51,239 bases of DNA. It comes from Pseudomonadota bacterium. GTDB taxonomy: Bacteria > Pseudomonadota > Alphaproteobacteria > Sphingomonadales > Sphingomonadaceae. The DNA is taken from NCBI GenBank assembly GCA_023387085.1, contig JAEWIL010000174.1:1-51239 (forward strand), given 5' to 3'. Shown here piece after piece: positions 17,341 through 25,905 of this stretch. Positions within the stretch are counted from its first letter, which is position 1. Each line of letters opens with the position of its first letter. The notes below the pieces were generated by a model. The model was not told the DNA's origin. It ran no database searches and saw nothing but the letters and a program-made list of their open reading frames with translations. Both the position numbers and the translations under genes were made by a program.

Positions 17341-18098
17341 CCGCGCCCTTCGTTACCGCCCCGACACTGACGGGAATCGCGCACGGCTTTTTCGGTCGCC
17401 GGGGCGGCGTGTCGACCGGCGATCTTGCCTCGCTCAATTGCGGTCTCGGGTCGGGCGACGATCCGGCGCTGATCGCCGAAAATCGCCACCGCGTCGCAGA
17501 GGCAGCGCTGCCCGGCGCGGCGCTTGCGGGGCTGTATCAGGTCCATGGCAACCGCTGCGTCATCGTCGACGAGGCCACCGACCTGTCGCAGCGGCCGGAG
17601 GCCGATGCGCTCGCGACGCGCACCCCGGGCCTGTTGCTCGGCATCCTGACCGCCGACTGCGTGCCGGTGCTGTTCGCCGATGTGAAAGCGGGCGTCGTCG
17701 GCGCCGCGCATGCCGGGTGGAAGGGCGCGATCGCGGGCGTGACCGATGCCACGCTCGACGCGATGGAAAGCCTCGGCGCCGACCGGGCGAACATCGCCGC
17801 CGCGATCGGCCCGTGCATCGGACGCGCCTCCTATGAAGTCGACGACGCCTTCGCAGACCGGTTTGTCGCCGACGATCCCGCGAACGAGCGCTTCTTCGCT
17901 GCAGGCAAACCCGGCCACGCGATGTTCGATATCGCCGCCTATGTCGCCGCGCGCCTCGCTGTGGCTGGGGTCAACCGAATTGCCATCGGTGGACAGGACA
18001 CCTATGCCGAAGAGGCGGATTATTTCAGCTATCGCCGCGCCTGCCACCGGCAGGAGAACAGCTATGGCCGGCAGATATCGGTAATCGGGCTCGCATAG
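17337..18098 (+). CDS. pgeF: Peptidoglycan editing factor PgeF / multicopper-like laccase-domain protein
   Basis: 253 residues from the ATG overlapping the GNAT stop; an open frame from 17178 lies within GNAT and is not used. The YfiH/DUF152 family shows IAHGFFGRRGGVSTGDLASL, then the metal-site residues in YQVHGNRCVIVDEA, LGILTADCVPVLFADV and GAAHAGWKGAIAG. Members remove mis-incorporated residues from UDP-MurNAc-peptides or act as purine nucleoside phosphorylases. Clustering with lgt fits an envelope role. The family was formerly annotated as polyphenol oxidase. Confidence 0.9.
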   Translation: MTAPFVTAPTLTGIAHGFFGRRGGVSTGDLASLNCGLGSGDDPALIAENRHRVAEAALPGAALAGLYQVHGNRCVIVDEATDLSQRPEADALATRTPGLLLGILTADCVPVLFADVKAGVVGAAHAGWKGAIAGVTDATLDAMESLGADRANIAAAIGPCIGRASYEVDDAFADRFVADDPANERFFAAGKPGHAMFDIAAYVAARLAVAGVNRIAIGGQDTYAEEADYFSYRRACHRQENSYGRQISVIGLA

Positions 18099-18114
18099 AC
18101 ATTCTGAATTCTTC

Positions 18115-18188
18115 GTCACCCGGACTTGATCCGGGGTCCCGCTTCCTGAAAGAGGGAAAGCGGGATGCCGGGTCAAGCCCGGCATGGC
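18115..18188 (+). repeat. Intergenic long inverted repeat (family 1, copy a)
   Basis: Two ~25-nt arms (from CCGGACTTGATCCGGGG to CCGGGTCAAGCCCGG) are complementary with few mismatches around a short AT-poor loop. It lies between pgeF and the MFS gene and probably also ends the lgt operon transcript. The same core recurs at 25807-25880. Confidence 0.75.
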
Positions 18189-18216
18189 AAAACGACGCGG
18201 AGGGAATGGAACCCGA

Positions 18217-19500
18217 ATGAAGGCTTTCTCCATACCGCGCAAACGGCTCGTTTCGATCGTCGGCGGGTCGGCGGGCAACCTCGTCGAATGGTATGACTGG
18301 TTCGCCTACGCCGCCTTCGCCATCTATTTCGCGCCGGTCTTCTTTCCGAAGGCCGATCCGACCGCGCAGTTGCTCAGCACCGCGACGATCTTTGCGGTCG
18401 GCTTTGTCATGCGGCCGATCGGCGCGTGGGTCATGGGGCGCTTTGCCGACGCGCGCGGGCGCAAGGCGGGGCTGACGCTGTCGGTCGCGCTGATGTTCGG
18501 CGGATCGCTGCTGATTGCGGTCGCGCCGACCTATGCCGCCGCAGGCCTGCTCGGCCCCGCGACCCTCTTGATCGCGCGGATGTTGCAGGGGCTGTCGCTT
18601 GGCGGCGAATATGGCGCCAGCGCGACCTACCTGTCCGAAATGGCGCCGCGCGAGCATCGCGGTTTCTGGGCGAGTTTTCAGTATCTGACGCTGATCGGCG
18701 GCCAGCTTTGCGCGATCTTCGTTGCACTCATTCTGCAAGCCTTCCTGACCGAGGCCGAACTGACGGCATGGGGATGGCGCATTCCCTTCCTCATCGGCGC
18801 ACTGCTCGCGGTCGGCGTCTATCTGCTGCGCCGCAATCTCGCCGAAACGCCTTCTTTCATCAATCAGGCCGTCGACCGCCCGGCATCGACTGCCCGGCTG
18901 CTTTGGAAGGAGCATCGGCGCGAAAGCATCCTTGTCGGCATGCTGTCGGCGGGCGGCGGGCTCGGCGCCTATACCTACATCACCTATATGCAGAAATTCC
19001 TGTTCAATACCGCCGGATTCGACAAGGAGACCGCGACGTGGATCATCGCGGCGGCGCTGCTCTGGTTCGCGGCGATGCAACCCGTGTTCGGCGCGCTTGC
19101 CGACCGCCTTGGCCGCAAGCCGATGCTGCTGTTGTTCGGCATCGGCGGCGCGATTGTCGCCGCGCCGACCTTCTTCGCGATCGAGAATGCGACCTCGCCC
19201 GTCGTCGCGACCTTGCTCCTTCTGATCCCGCTGACGCTGCAGAGCGGCTACACCGCGAACAATGCGCTGGTGAAGGCCGAGCTGTTTCCCGCGCACATCC
19301 GCGGACTCGGCGTCGCGCTGCCCTATGCGATCGGCAATGCGGTGTTCGGCGGCACGGTCGAGATGGTCGCGCTCTGGCTCAAGGGTCAGGGCATCGAATG
19401 GGTCTTCTATTTCTATGTCGCCGCGGTCATCGCGCTGTCGGGGATCGCGACGTTGCTCCTCCCCGAAACCAAAGAACGCAGTCTGATCGTCGAGGATTAG
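18217..19500 (+). CDS. MFS transporter, metabolite:H+ symporter (alpha-ketoglutarate permease-like)
   Basis: 427 residues, 12 membrane helices. The N-terminus VGGSAGNLVEWYDWFAYAAF is the hallmark of the KgtP/ProP/ShiA subfamily. MFS loop motifs are GRFADARGRKAGL (after TM2) and GALADRLGRKPML (after TM8), and LQGLSLGGEYGASATYLSEM follows the family. It likely imports an organic acid or betaine with protons; the substrate is uncertain. I use ATG 18217, 11 nt after GGAGGGA. The earlier ATG 18184 falls inside the inverted repeat. Confidence 0.88.
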   Translation: MKAFSIPRKRLVSIVGGSAGNLVEWYDWFAYAAFAIYFAPVFFPKADPTAQLLSTATIFAVGFVMRPIGAWVMGRFADARGRKAGLTLSVALMFGGSLLIAVAPTYAAAGLLGPATLLIARMLQGLSLGGEYGASATYLSEMAPREHRGFWASFQYLTLIGGQLCAIFVALILQAFLTEAELTAWGWRIPFLIGALLAVGVYLLRRNLAETPSFINQAVDRPASTARLLWKEHRRESILVGMLSAGGGLGAYTYITYMQKFLFNTAGFDKETATWIIAAALLWFAAMQPVFGALADRLGRKPMLLLFGIGGAIVAAPTFFAIENATSPVVATLLLLIPLTLQSGYTANNALVKAELFPAHIRGLGVALPYAIGNAVFGGTVEMVALWLKGQGIEWVFYFYVAAVIALSGIATLLLPETKERSLIVED

Positions 19501-19570
19501 CGCGCGCAATATAGTTACAATCGAAACCGGCACTGCTATGAGGGGCTCCAACATTTCCAGGAGCACCCCC

Positions 19571-20863
<1,293 letters not shown>

Positions 20864-20869
20864 CCATGT

Positions 20870-20964
20870 TCGTCATTGCGAGGAGCGTAGCGACGAAGCA
20901 ATCTCCAGCTATCGTCCTGCCTTGCCGATAGCTGGAGATTGCTTCGCTTCGCTCGCAATGACGA
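20870..20964. repeat. Intergenic long inverted repeat (family 2)
   Basis: The arms begin TCGTCATTGCGAG and end CTCGCAATGACGA, and continue inward as complementary GAAGCAATCTCCAGCTATCG with a ~10-nt apex, giving over 35 near-continuous pairs. It lies between two convergent genes, 6 nt after one stop and 3 nt from the other, so it likely works as a two-way transcription end. This sequence family is widespread in alphaproteobacteria. Confidence 0.8.
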
Positions 20965-20967
20965 TTT

Positions 20968-21687
20968 CTATCTCTTCGCGCGCCAGTCGACGACCTGCCA
21001 GCCCATTTTGGGTGCAAGCCGTTTCAGCTTGCGCGAGGGTGTGGTCGCGACCGCTTCGTCGGCAAAATGCAGCATCGGATGGTCGGAGACATGATCCGAA
21101 TAGGCACGGACATGTAGCTGATCCCGCGTGATTTCATTCGCGGCGAGCCAATCCGAAATGCGTGCGAACTTCGCCTCGCCATAACAATTTTCGCCCGCCA
21201 GCCGCGCATGGATATGGTCGGTGCCGTCGGGCTCGTCGAGGTGCGTCGCCAGCACATCGTCGATCCCCAGCCGCCGCGCGATCGCATCGACATACAGGTG
21301 GAAGGATGCGGTCGCGAGCAACAGCCGATAGCCGGCGTCGCGATCGGCGGCGATCTGGTCGAGCGCGGCGGAGTGCAGTCCGCGGGCGATAACCTTGTCG
21401 GCGTAGCTCTCGGCGAGCGGCGCGATCTCGCTGCGGCTGAAGCGTTTGCCGAGGAGGAGCCGAAGGTTGATCGCCTTCAGCCGCGACCGGTCGATCAACC
21501 GCAGCGCATAGCCCAGCCCGGCGAGCCCGACGAGCGGCAGCAGAAGAAGGCGCCATTGCTGACGCTGCCTCGCAACATGCATCAGGAATCCGCTATAAGT
21601 GCCTGATCGCGTTATCGTTCGATCCATGTCGTACATTGCGACGCGATGGACATAGCCGGCGGCGGTCTGGACGGTTTCGTTTTCCAT
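20968..21687 (-). CDS. HAD-superfamily phosphatase (HAD-IB, SerB-like)
   Basis: 239 residues. HAD motif I VAMYDMDRTITRSGTY supplies the nucleophile and acid Asp, though the second position is DxDRT rather than DxDGT. Motif II-like LLLATASFHLYVDAIARRLG and motif III/IV YSDHVSDHPML are present. A membrane-prone stretch (WRLLLLPLVGLAGLGYALRL) sits in the cap region, as in HAD-IB family enzymes. Members hydrolyse phosphoserine or lipid-related phosphates; the substrate here is unknown. ATG 21687 has GAGGA upstream. It is transcribed divergently from the Mla operon. Confidence 0.83.
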   Translation of the reverse strand: MENETVQTAAGYVHRVAMYDMDRTITRSGTYSGFLMHVARQRQQWRLLLLPLVGLAGLGYALRLIDRSRLKAINLRLLLGKRFSRSEIAPLAESYADKVIARGLHSAALDQIAADRDAGYRLLLATASFHLYVDAIARRLGIDDVLATHLDEPDGTDHIHARLAGENCYGEAKFARISDWLAANEITRDQLHVRAYSDHVSDHPMLHFADEAVATTPSRKLKRLAPKMGWQVVDWRAKR

Positions 21688-21777
21688 GCCCGTCCTCATA
21701 AGACCGCGCGCCAATACGGCCAAGGGGGCGGGAATAGCTTGCCGTCACCCGGTAAATAAGACAATGTCGCCCGCGAG

Positions 21778-22884
21778 ATGGTGGCCAGGGCGGATTTCGA
21801 CTATAGCGACGGCGCCAATGGTGCCGCGGTTCGCTTCACCGGCCGTCTGACGCTGGCCCGTCTGGGCGACCTCCCCGCCCGGCTCGAGGAACTCGGCCCC
21901 GTCGAATCGATCGACCTGTCCGAAGTCGAACGGATCGACACCGTCGGCGCCTGGATCGTCACGCGCACGGTCAACGAATATGGCGCGACGATAACCGGAG
22001 CGAGCCCCGAAGCCGAACGCCTGCTCGAAGCGCTGAAGGACGACAAGAGCGAATATCGCGTCCATCGCGACCGTCGTTCGGCGATCGAGCGCATGCTCGA
22101 GCAGGTCGGCATGGCCAGCCTCGCGGTCTGGCACGAACTCGTCGGGATCGTCGACTTTTTCGGCGCGATGATCATTGCGCTCTTCATCCAGATCCGCGCC
22201 CGCCGCCGGCTCCGCTGGAACGCCGTCGTCACGCGCTTCCAGACCGTCGGCGTGGACGCTCTGCCGATCATCGGATTGATGAGCTTCCTGATCGGCATCG
22301 TCATCGCGCAGCAGGGCGCGGTCCAGCTCGAACAATTCGGGCTCGAGGTGTTCACGATCAACCTCGTTGGCCGCGCCTCGATCCGCGAGCTTGGCCTGCT
22401 GATGACCGCGATCATGGTCGCGGGCCGGTCGGGATCGGCCTTCGCCGCGCAAATCGGCACGATGAAACTGACCGAAGAGATCGATGCGATGCGGACGATC
22501 GGGGTGTCGCCGATGGAAGCGATCGTGCTGCCGCGCGTCGCGGCGTCGACGATCACGATGCCGTTACTCGGCTTTTACGCCAGCCTGTGCGCGATAGCGG
22601 GCGGCGGCGCCTTTGTCTGGATCGGGCTCGACATCCCGCCGCTGACCTATATCCAGCGGCTGCGTGAAATCATCCCGATGACCGATTTCTACATCATGCT
22701 GATCAAGGCACCGGTGTTCGGCATATTGATCGGCGTCACCGGCTGCTACGAGGGCATGCAGGTGCGGCAGAATGCCGAGGAAGTCGGCAAGCGCACAACC
22801 TCCGCCGTCGTCGCCGCGATCTTCCTCGTCATCGTCCTCGACGCGTTCTTCGCGGTTTTCTTTTCCTCGCTGGGATGGAATTGA
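21778..22884 (+). CDS. mlaE: MlaE-type ABC permease with N-terminal STAS (MlaB-like) domain
   Basis: 368 residues. Residues ~1-95 resemble a STAS domain (AVRFTGRLTLARLGDLPARL; SIDLSEVERIDTVGAWIVT), which in E. coli is the separate protein MlaB. The remainder is a permease with five or six helices: VDALPIIGLMSFLIGIVIAQ, the hallmark LVGRASIRELGLLMTAIMVA and TIGVSPMEAIVLPRV. It is the inner-membrane part of a phospholipid transporter that maintains outer-membrane lipid asymmetry. It overlaps the ATPase gene by 1 nt (TGATG). Confidence 0.92.
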   Translation: MVARADFDYSDGANGAAVRFTGRLTLARLGDLPARLEELGPVESIDLSEVERIDTVGAWIVTRTVNEYGATITGASPEAERLLEALKDDKSEYRVHRDRRSAIERMLEQVGMASLAVWHELVGIVDFFGAMIIALFIQIRARRRLRWNAVVTRFQTVGVDALPIIGLMSFLIGIVIAQQGAVQLEQFGLEVFTINLVGRASIRELGLLMTAIMVAGRSGSAFAAQIGTMKLTEEIDAMRTIGVSPMEAIVLPRVAASTITMPLLGFYASLCAIAGGGAFVWIGLDIPPLTYIQRLREIIPMTDFYIMLIKAPVFGILIGVTGCYEGMQVRQNAEEVGKRTTSAVVAAIFLVIVLDAFFAVFFSSLGWN

Positions 22885-23753
22885 TGGCCGACGACATCCA
22901 GCAGCAGGAAATCGCGGAAGAGCTTGCCGCCGCCGACGCGGTGCGGCCCGAGAAATTCGAATATGCGATCCGCATTCGCGGCCTTCGCAACCAGTTCGGC
23001 GATGCGGTTATCCACGACAATCTCGATCTCGATGTCCGGTCGGGTGAAATCCTTGGCGTGGTCGGCGGCTCGGGCACCGGCAAGTCGGTGCTGATGCGCT
23101 CGATCGTCGGGCTGCAAACCCCGACCGCGGGCGAGATCGAGGTTTATGGCAAGACGCTCGATACCATCACCGACGCCGAGGAATCGCGCGACCTTCGCCG
23201 CCGCTGGGGCGTGATGTTCCAGGGCGGCGCGCTGTTTTCGACGCTCAGCGTCGCCGAGAATATCCAGGTTCCCTTGCGCGAATATTATCCGCGGCTCGAC
23301 CAGCGGCTGCTCGACGAGATCGCGGCATACAAGGTGCAGATGGTCGGCCTGCCGCCCGATGCGGGTCCGAAATATCCCGCCGAGCTGTCGGGCGGCATGG
23401 TCAAGCGCGCCGGGCTCGCGCGATCGCTCGCGCTCGATCCCGCGCTGCTTTTCCTCGACGAACCGACCGCCGGCCTCGATCCGATCGGCGCGGCCAAGTT
23501 CGACGAGTTGATCCGCGAGTTGGCGGACACGATGGGCCTCACGGTCTTTCTGATCACCCACGACCTCGACTCGCTCTATGCAACCTGCGACCGGGTTGCG
23601 GTATTGGCAGAGAAACATGTGATCGCGGTCGGCACGATTCCGGAACTTCTTGCCACCGAACATCCGTGGATACAGGATTATTTCAACGGCCCGCGCGGCC
23701 GCGCAGCCGCGGGGGGCAACCAGACCGCCGCGCCGAAAGATGGGAAACGCTGA
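22884..23753 (+). CDS. mlaF: MlaF-type ABC transporter ATP-binding protein
   Basis: 289 residues. Walker A GVVGGSGTGKSVLMRSIVGL, signature LSGGMVKRAGLARSLALDP, Walker B ALLFLDEPTAGLDPIG, and H-loop VFLITHDLDSLYATCDRVAV are all intact, so the ATPase should be active. The ~35-residue N-terminal extension before the NBD is longer than in E. coli MlaF. The ATG at 22884 overlaps the permease stop; an in-frame ATG at 22875 is also possible. It powers lipid transfer through the MlaE/MlaD complex. Confidence 0.93.
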   Translation: MADDIQQQEIAEELAAADAVRPEKFEYAIRIRGLRNQFGDAVIHDNLDLDVRSGEILGVVGGSGTGKSVLMRSIVGLQTPTAGEIEVYGKTLDTITDAEESRDLRRRWGVMFQGGALFSTLSVAENIQVPLREYYPRLDQRLLDEIAAYKVQMVGLPPDAGPKYPAELSGGMVKRAGLARSLALDPALLFLDEPTAGLDPIGAAKFDELIRELADTMGLTVFLITHDLDSLYATCDRVAVLAEKHVIAVGTIPELLATEHPWIQDYFNGPRGRAAAGGNQTAAPKDGKR

Positions 23754-24694
23754 TGGAAACACGCTCGAACAATGTGCTTGTCGGCGCGTTCGTGCTGTTC
23801 TTCGTGGCCGCGCTCGCGGCTTTCGTCGTGTGGCTGGCGAACGACAGCGGCGGGACGAAACGCGAATATGACATCTTCTTCAAGCAATCGGTCGATGGCC
23901 TGAACAAGGGCGCGCAGGTTCAATTCTCGGGCGTTCCCGCCGGGCAGGTGCGGCAGATCGCGCTTTGGCCCGACGATCCGCAGTTCGTGCGCGTCCGCAT
24001 CGAAGTTAACGAGGGCGTCCCGATCCTGCAGGGAACGACCGCCGCGCTCGAGGGCGTCGGCTTTACCGGCGTCTCGCAGATTTCGCTCGACGGCGCGGTG
24101 AAGGGCGCGCCAGCGATCACCGACAAGGGCCCCGCGGGCAAGCCGGTGATCCCGACGCGGGTCGGCGGCCTCGGCGAGCTGCTGAATACCGCGCCGCAGC
24201 TGCTCCAGCGCCTGTCGACCTTGTCCGAACGGCTTGCCGAACTCGCCGACGATGAAAATCAGGAAAGCTTCGCCAACATTCTGAAGAATGTCGATTCCAT
24301 GACCGCGACGCTGGCGCGAAACGGCCCGGCGATCGAAAGGGCGCTCGCCGATACCCGCATCGCGATCCAGCAGGCGGGCAATGCCGCCGAACAGGTCGGC
24401 AACCTCGCCGCCTCGGCGCAGGGAACGATCGACCGCAACGTCGATCCTGCCATGGCAAACCTGCGCGATACGCTGAAGTCCGCGAATGAATCGATGAAGA
24501 CGCTCGAGTCCGCGATCGCGGATGCACGCCCCGGCCTCAAGACCTTCAGCGACACGACCATCCCCGAAGCCAATGCGCTGATCCGCGATCTCCGCCGCAC
24601 CTCGGCATCGCTGTCGAGCCTGACCGACAAGCTGGACCAGCAGGGCGCAGGTGCCGTGCTTGGCGGCAGCAAGCTTCCGGATTACAAGAAATGA
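23753..24694 (+). CDS. mlaD: MlaD family MCE-domain protein
   Basis: 313 residues. One N-terminal membrane helix (VLVGAFVLFFVAALAAFVVW) is followed by a single MCE domain (~38-120; KQSVDGLNKGAQVQFSGVPA and GVGFTGVSQISLDG). A long helical tail (~150-300) is rich in Ala/Asn/Asp heptads. It binds lipid in the periplasm as a hexameric ring on the MlaEF core. The tail is longer than E. coli MlaD (183 aa) and may form an extended channel as in PqiB/LetB-like proteins. The ATG overlaps the mlaF stop by 1 nt, and the end overlaps the lipoprotein gene by ATGA. Confidence 0.9.
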   Translation: METRSNNVLVGAFVLFFVAALAAFVVWLANDSGGTKREYDIFFKQSVDGLNKGAQVQFSGVPAGQVRQIALWPDDPQFVRVRIEVNEGVPILQGTTAALEGVGFTGVSQISLDGAVKGAPAITDKGPAGKPVIPTRVGGLGELLNTAPQLLQRLSTLSERLAELADDENQESFANILKNVDSMTATLARNGPAIERALADTRIAIQQAGNAAEQVGNLAASAQGTIDRNVDPAMANLRDTLKSANESMKTLESAIADARPGLKTFSDTTIPEANALIRDLRRTSASLSSLTDKLDQQGAGAVLGGSKLPDYKK

Positions 24695-25311
24695 GGATGT
24701 CCATGCCCATCAAGCCGCGGACCTTCCGCACCTCCCTGCTCGTCGCGATCGCGGCCGCTACGCTTTCGGGCTGCATCGGCCTCGGCGGCAAGACCCCGCC
24801 TTTCCTGCTCACACTCGATGCCGACGCCGCGCCGAGTGCCGGCACCGCCCGCACCGCGGCGGAGGCTGCGACGCTGACGATCCTGATCCCCACCGCGCCG
24901 CAGAAGCTTCGGACCCCGCGCATTCCGGTGCAGCAGGACGACGCGAGCGTGACCTATGTGAAGGATGCGCAATGGGTCGAGGCGCCGAACCGGCTGTTCC
25001 AGCGACTGGTGTCCGAAACCGTCGCGGCGCAAACGTCGCGGGTCGTCCTCGACGAAGGTCAATATCTGACCGCGCCGGGCGAGCAGCTTGCCGGGCAGCT
25101 CATGGAATTCGGTGTCGACGCGCGCGCGAACGAAGCGGTCGTCGTCTATCAGGCAATGCTGGTGTCGGCGGGTGGCAAGAGCGTCACGCAGCGACGCTTC
25201 GAGGTGCGCGAGCCAATCACCGGCGCCATCGAGGCAAAGCCGGTCGGCGAAGCGCTGACCCGCGCCGCGAACAAGGTCGCGGTCGATGTCGCGGGCTGGC
25301 TGGGCAGCTGA
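24691..25311 (+). CDS. ABC-type transport auxiliary lipoprotein (PqiC-like)
   Basis: 206 residues. The lipoprotein signal has lipobox LSGC (TSLLVAIAAATLSGC). The domain (DASVTYVKDAQWVEAPNRLF, then ETVAAQTSRVVLDEGQY) matches the ABC-type transport auxiliary lipoprotein family, DUF330/PqiC-like, which sits in the outer membrane and partners MCE proteins. Here it takes the place of MlaA/MlaC, which are not encoded in the operon. It is coupled by ATGA overlap to mlaD and ends the operon. Confidence 0.85.
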   Translation: MRMSMPIKPRTFRTSLLVAIAAATLSGCIGLGGKTPPFLLTLDADAAPSAGTARTAAEAATLTILIPTAPQKLRTPRIPVQQDDASVTYVKDAQWVEAPNRLFQRLVSETVAAQTSRVVLDEGQYLTAPGEQLAGQLMEFGVDARANEAVVVYQAMLVSAGGKSVTQRRFEVREPITGAIEAKPVGEALTRAANKVAVDVAGWLGS

Positions 25312-25332
25312 TCCTTCCATCGCACGCCGCCG

Positions 25333-25361
25333 TTGCCATGGGCCATAACCCTGCCTAAAGG
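25333..25361 (+). promoter_or_regulatory. Possible promoter of the SMR exporter gene
   Basis: TTGCCA and TAAAGG are spaced by 17 nt within the 144-nt gap after the Mla operon. Both boxes are imperfect. The leader that follows (25362-25455) is ~90 nt; I found no convincing guanidine riboswitch in it. Confidence 0.3.
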
Positions 25362-25455
25362 CGCGGGCGCAGCCCTGCTGCATCCTTTCGCATGCCTCTT
25401 TCGGGTTTCCGGCACGCGTTTCCCCACGAGCCCGCCTGTTTGAAAGGACGCGCCC

Positions 25456-25776
25456 ATGGGATGGATCATCCTCGCCATCGCTGTTTTTACCGAAATCTGC
25501 TGGGCGCTGAGCCTCAAATGGGCCGCGACGCTCGGGACGTGGCAGGCATCGGCGGTCCCCGTGACGCTGAGCTTCGTCAACATGGCGCTGCTCGCTTTCG
25601 CGATGCGCGAGATTTCGGCGGGCACCGCCTATGCAATCTGGACCGGCCTCGGAGCGGTCGGCGTCATCATCGGCGGCATTGTCCTGTTCGGCGAGAAGGT
25701 GAGCGTCGTACAGGTCGGCTTCATGGCGCTGATCGTGATTGGCGTCGTCGGCACCAAGCTGTTTTCGGCGGGTTGA
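25456..25776 (+). CDS. SMR family efflux protein, SugE/Gdx type
   Basis: 106 residues, four membrane helices. The first helix contains the essential Glu in VFTEICWALSLKWAA, with the SugE/Gdx-type residues W and LK following, unlike EmrE. TAYAIWTGLGAVGVIIGGIV and LFGEKVSVVQVGFMALIVIG are typical. Members of this subfamily export guanidinium or quaternary ammonium compounds as dual-topology dimers; which one applies here is not known. An AAAGGA site precedes the ATG. Confidence 0.9.
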   Translation: MGWIILAIAVFTEICWALSLKWAATLGTWQASAVPVTLSFVNMALLAFAMREISAGTAYAIWTGLGAVGVIIGGIVLFGEKVSVVQVGFMALIVIGVVGTKLFSAG

Positions 25777-25806
25777 TGAACGACCGGTAATCCGGCTGCC
25801 TTCCAT

Positions 25807-25880
25807 CGTCACCCCGGACTTGATCCGGGCTCCATTCACGCGGCGGAAGAATGGATTCCGGATCAGGTCCTGAGTGACGA
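25807..25880. repeat. Intergenic long inverted repeat (family 1, copy b)
   Basis: The left arm CGTCACCCCGGACTTGATCC pairs with a right arm ending GGATCAGGTCCTGAGTGACG. It shares the core CCCGGACTTGATCCGGG with copy a at 18115-18188. It lies between the convergent SMR and pepN genes and probably terminates both transcripts. Confidence 0.75.
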
Positions 25881-25905
25881 AGGTGCGGAGGTACCGGAGA
25901 CCGCC

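Noticed and set aside
25362..25455. Possible guanidine riboswitch ahead of the SugE/Gdx-type gene
   Set aside because: ACG-containing motifs exist, but no paired ACGR-loop hairpins and no ykkC-type core could be folded.
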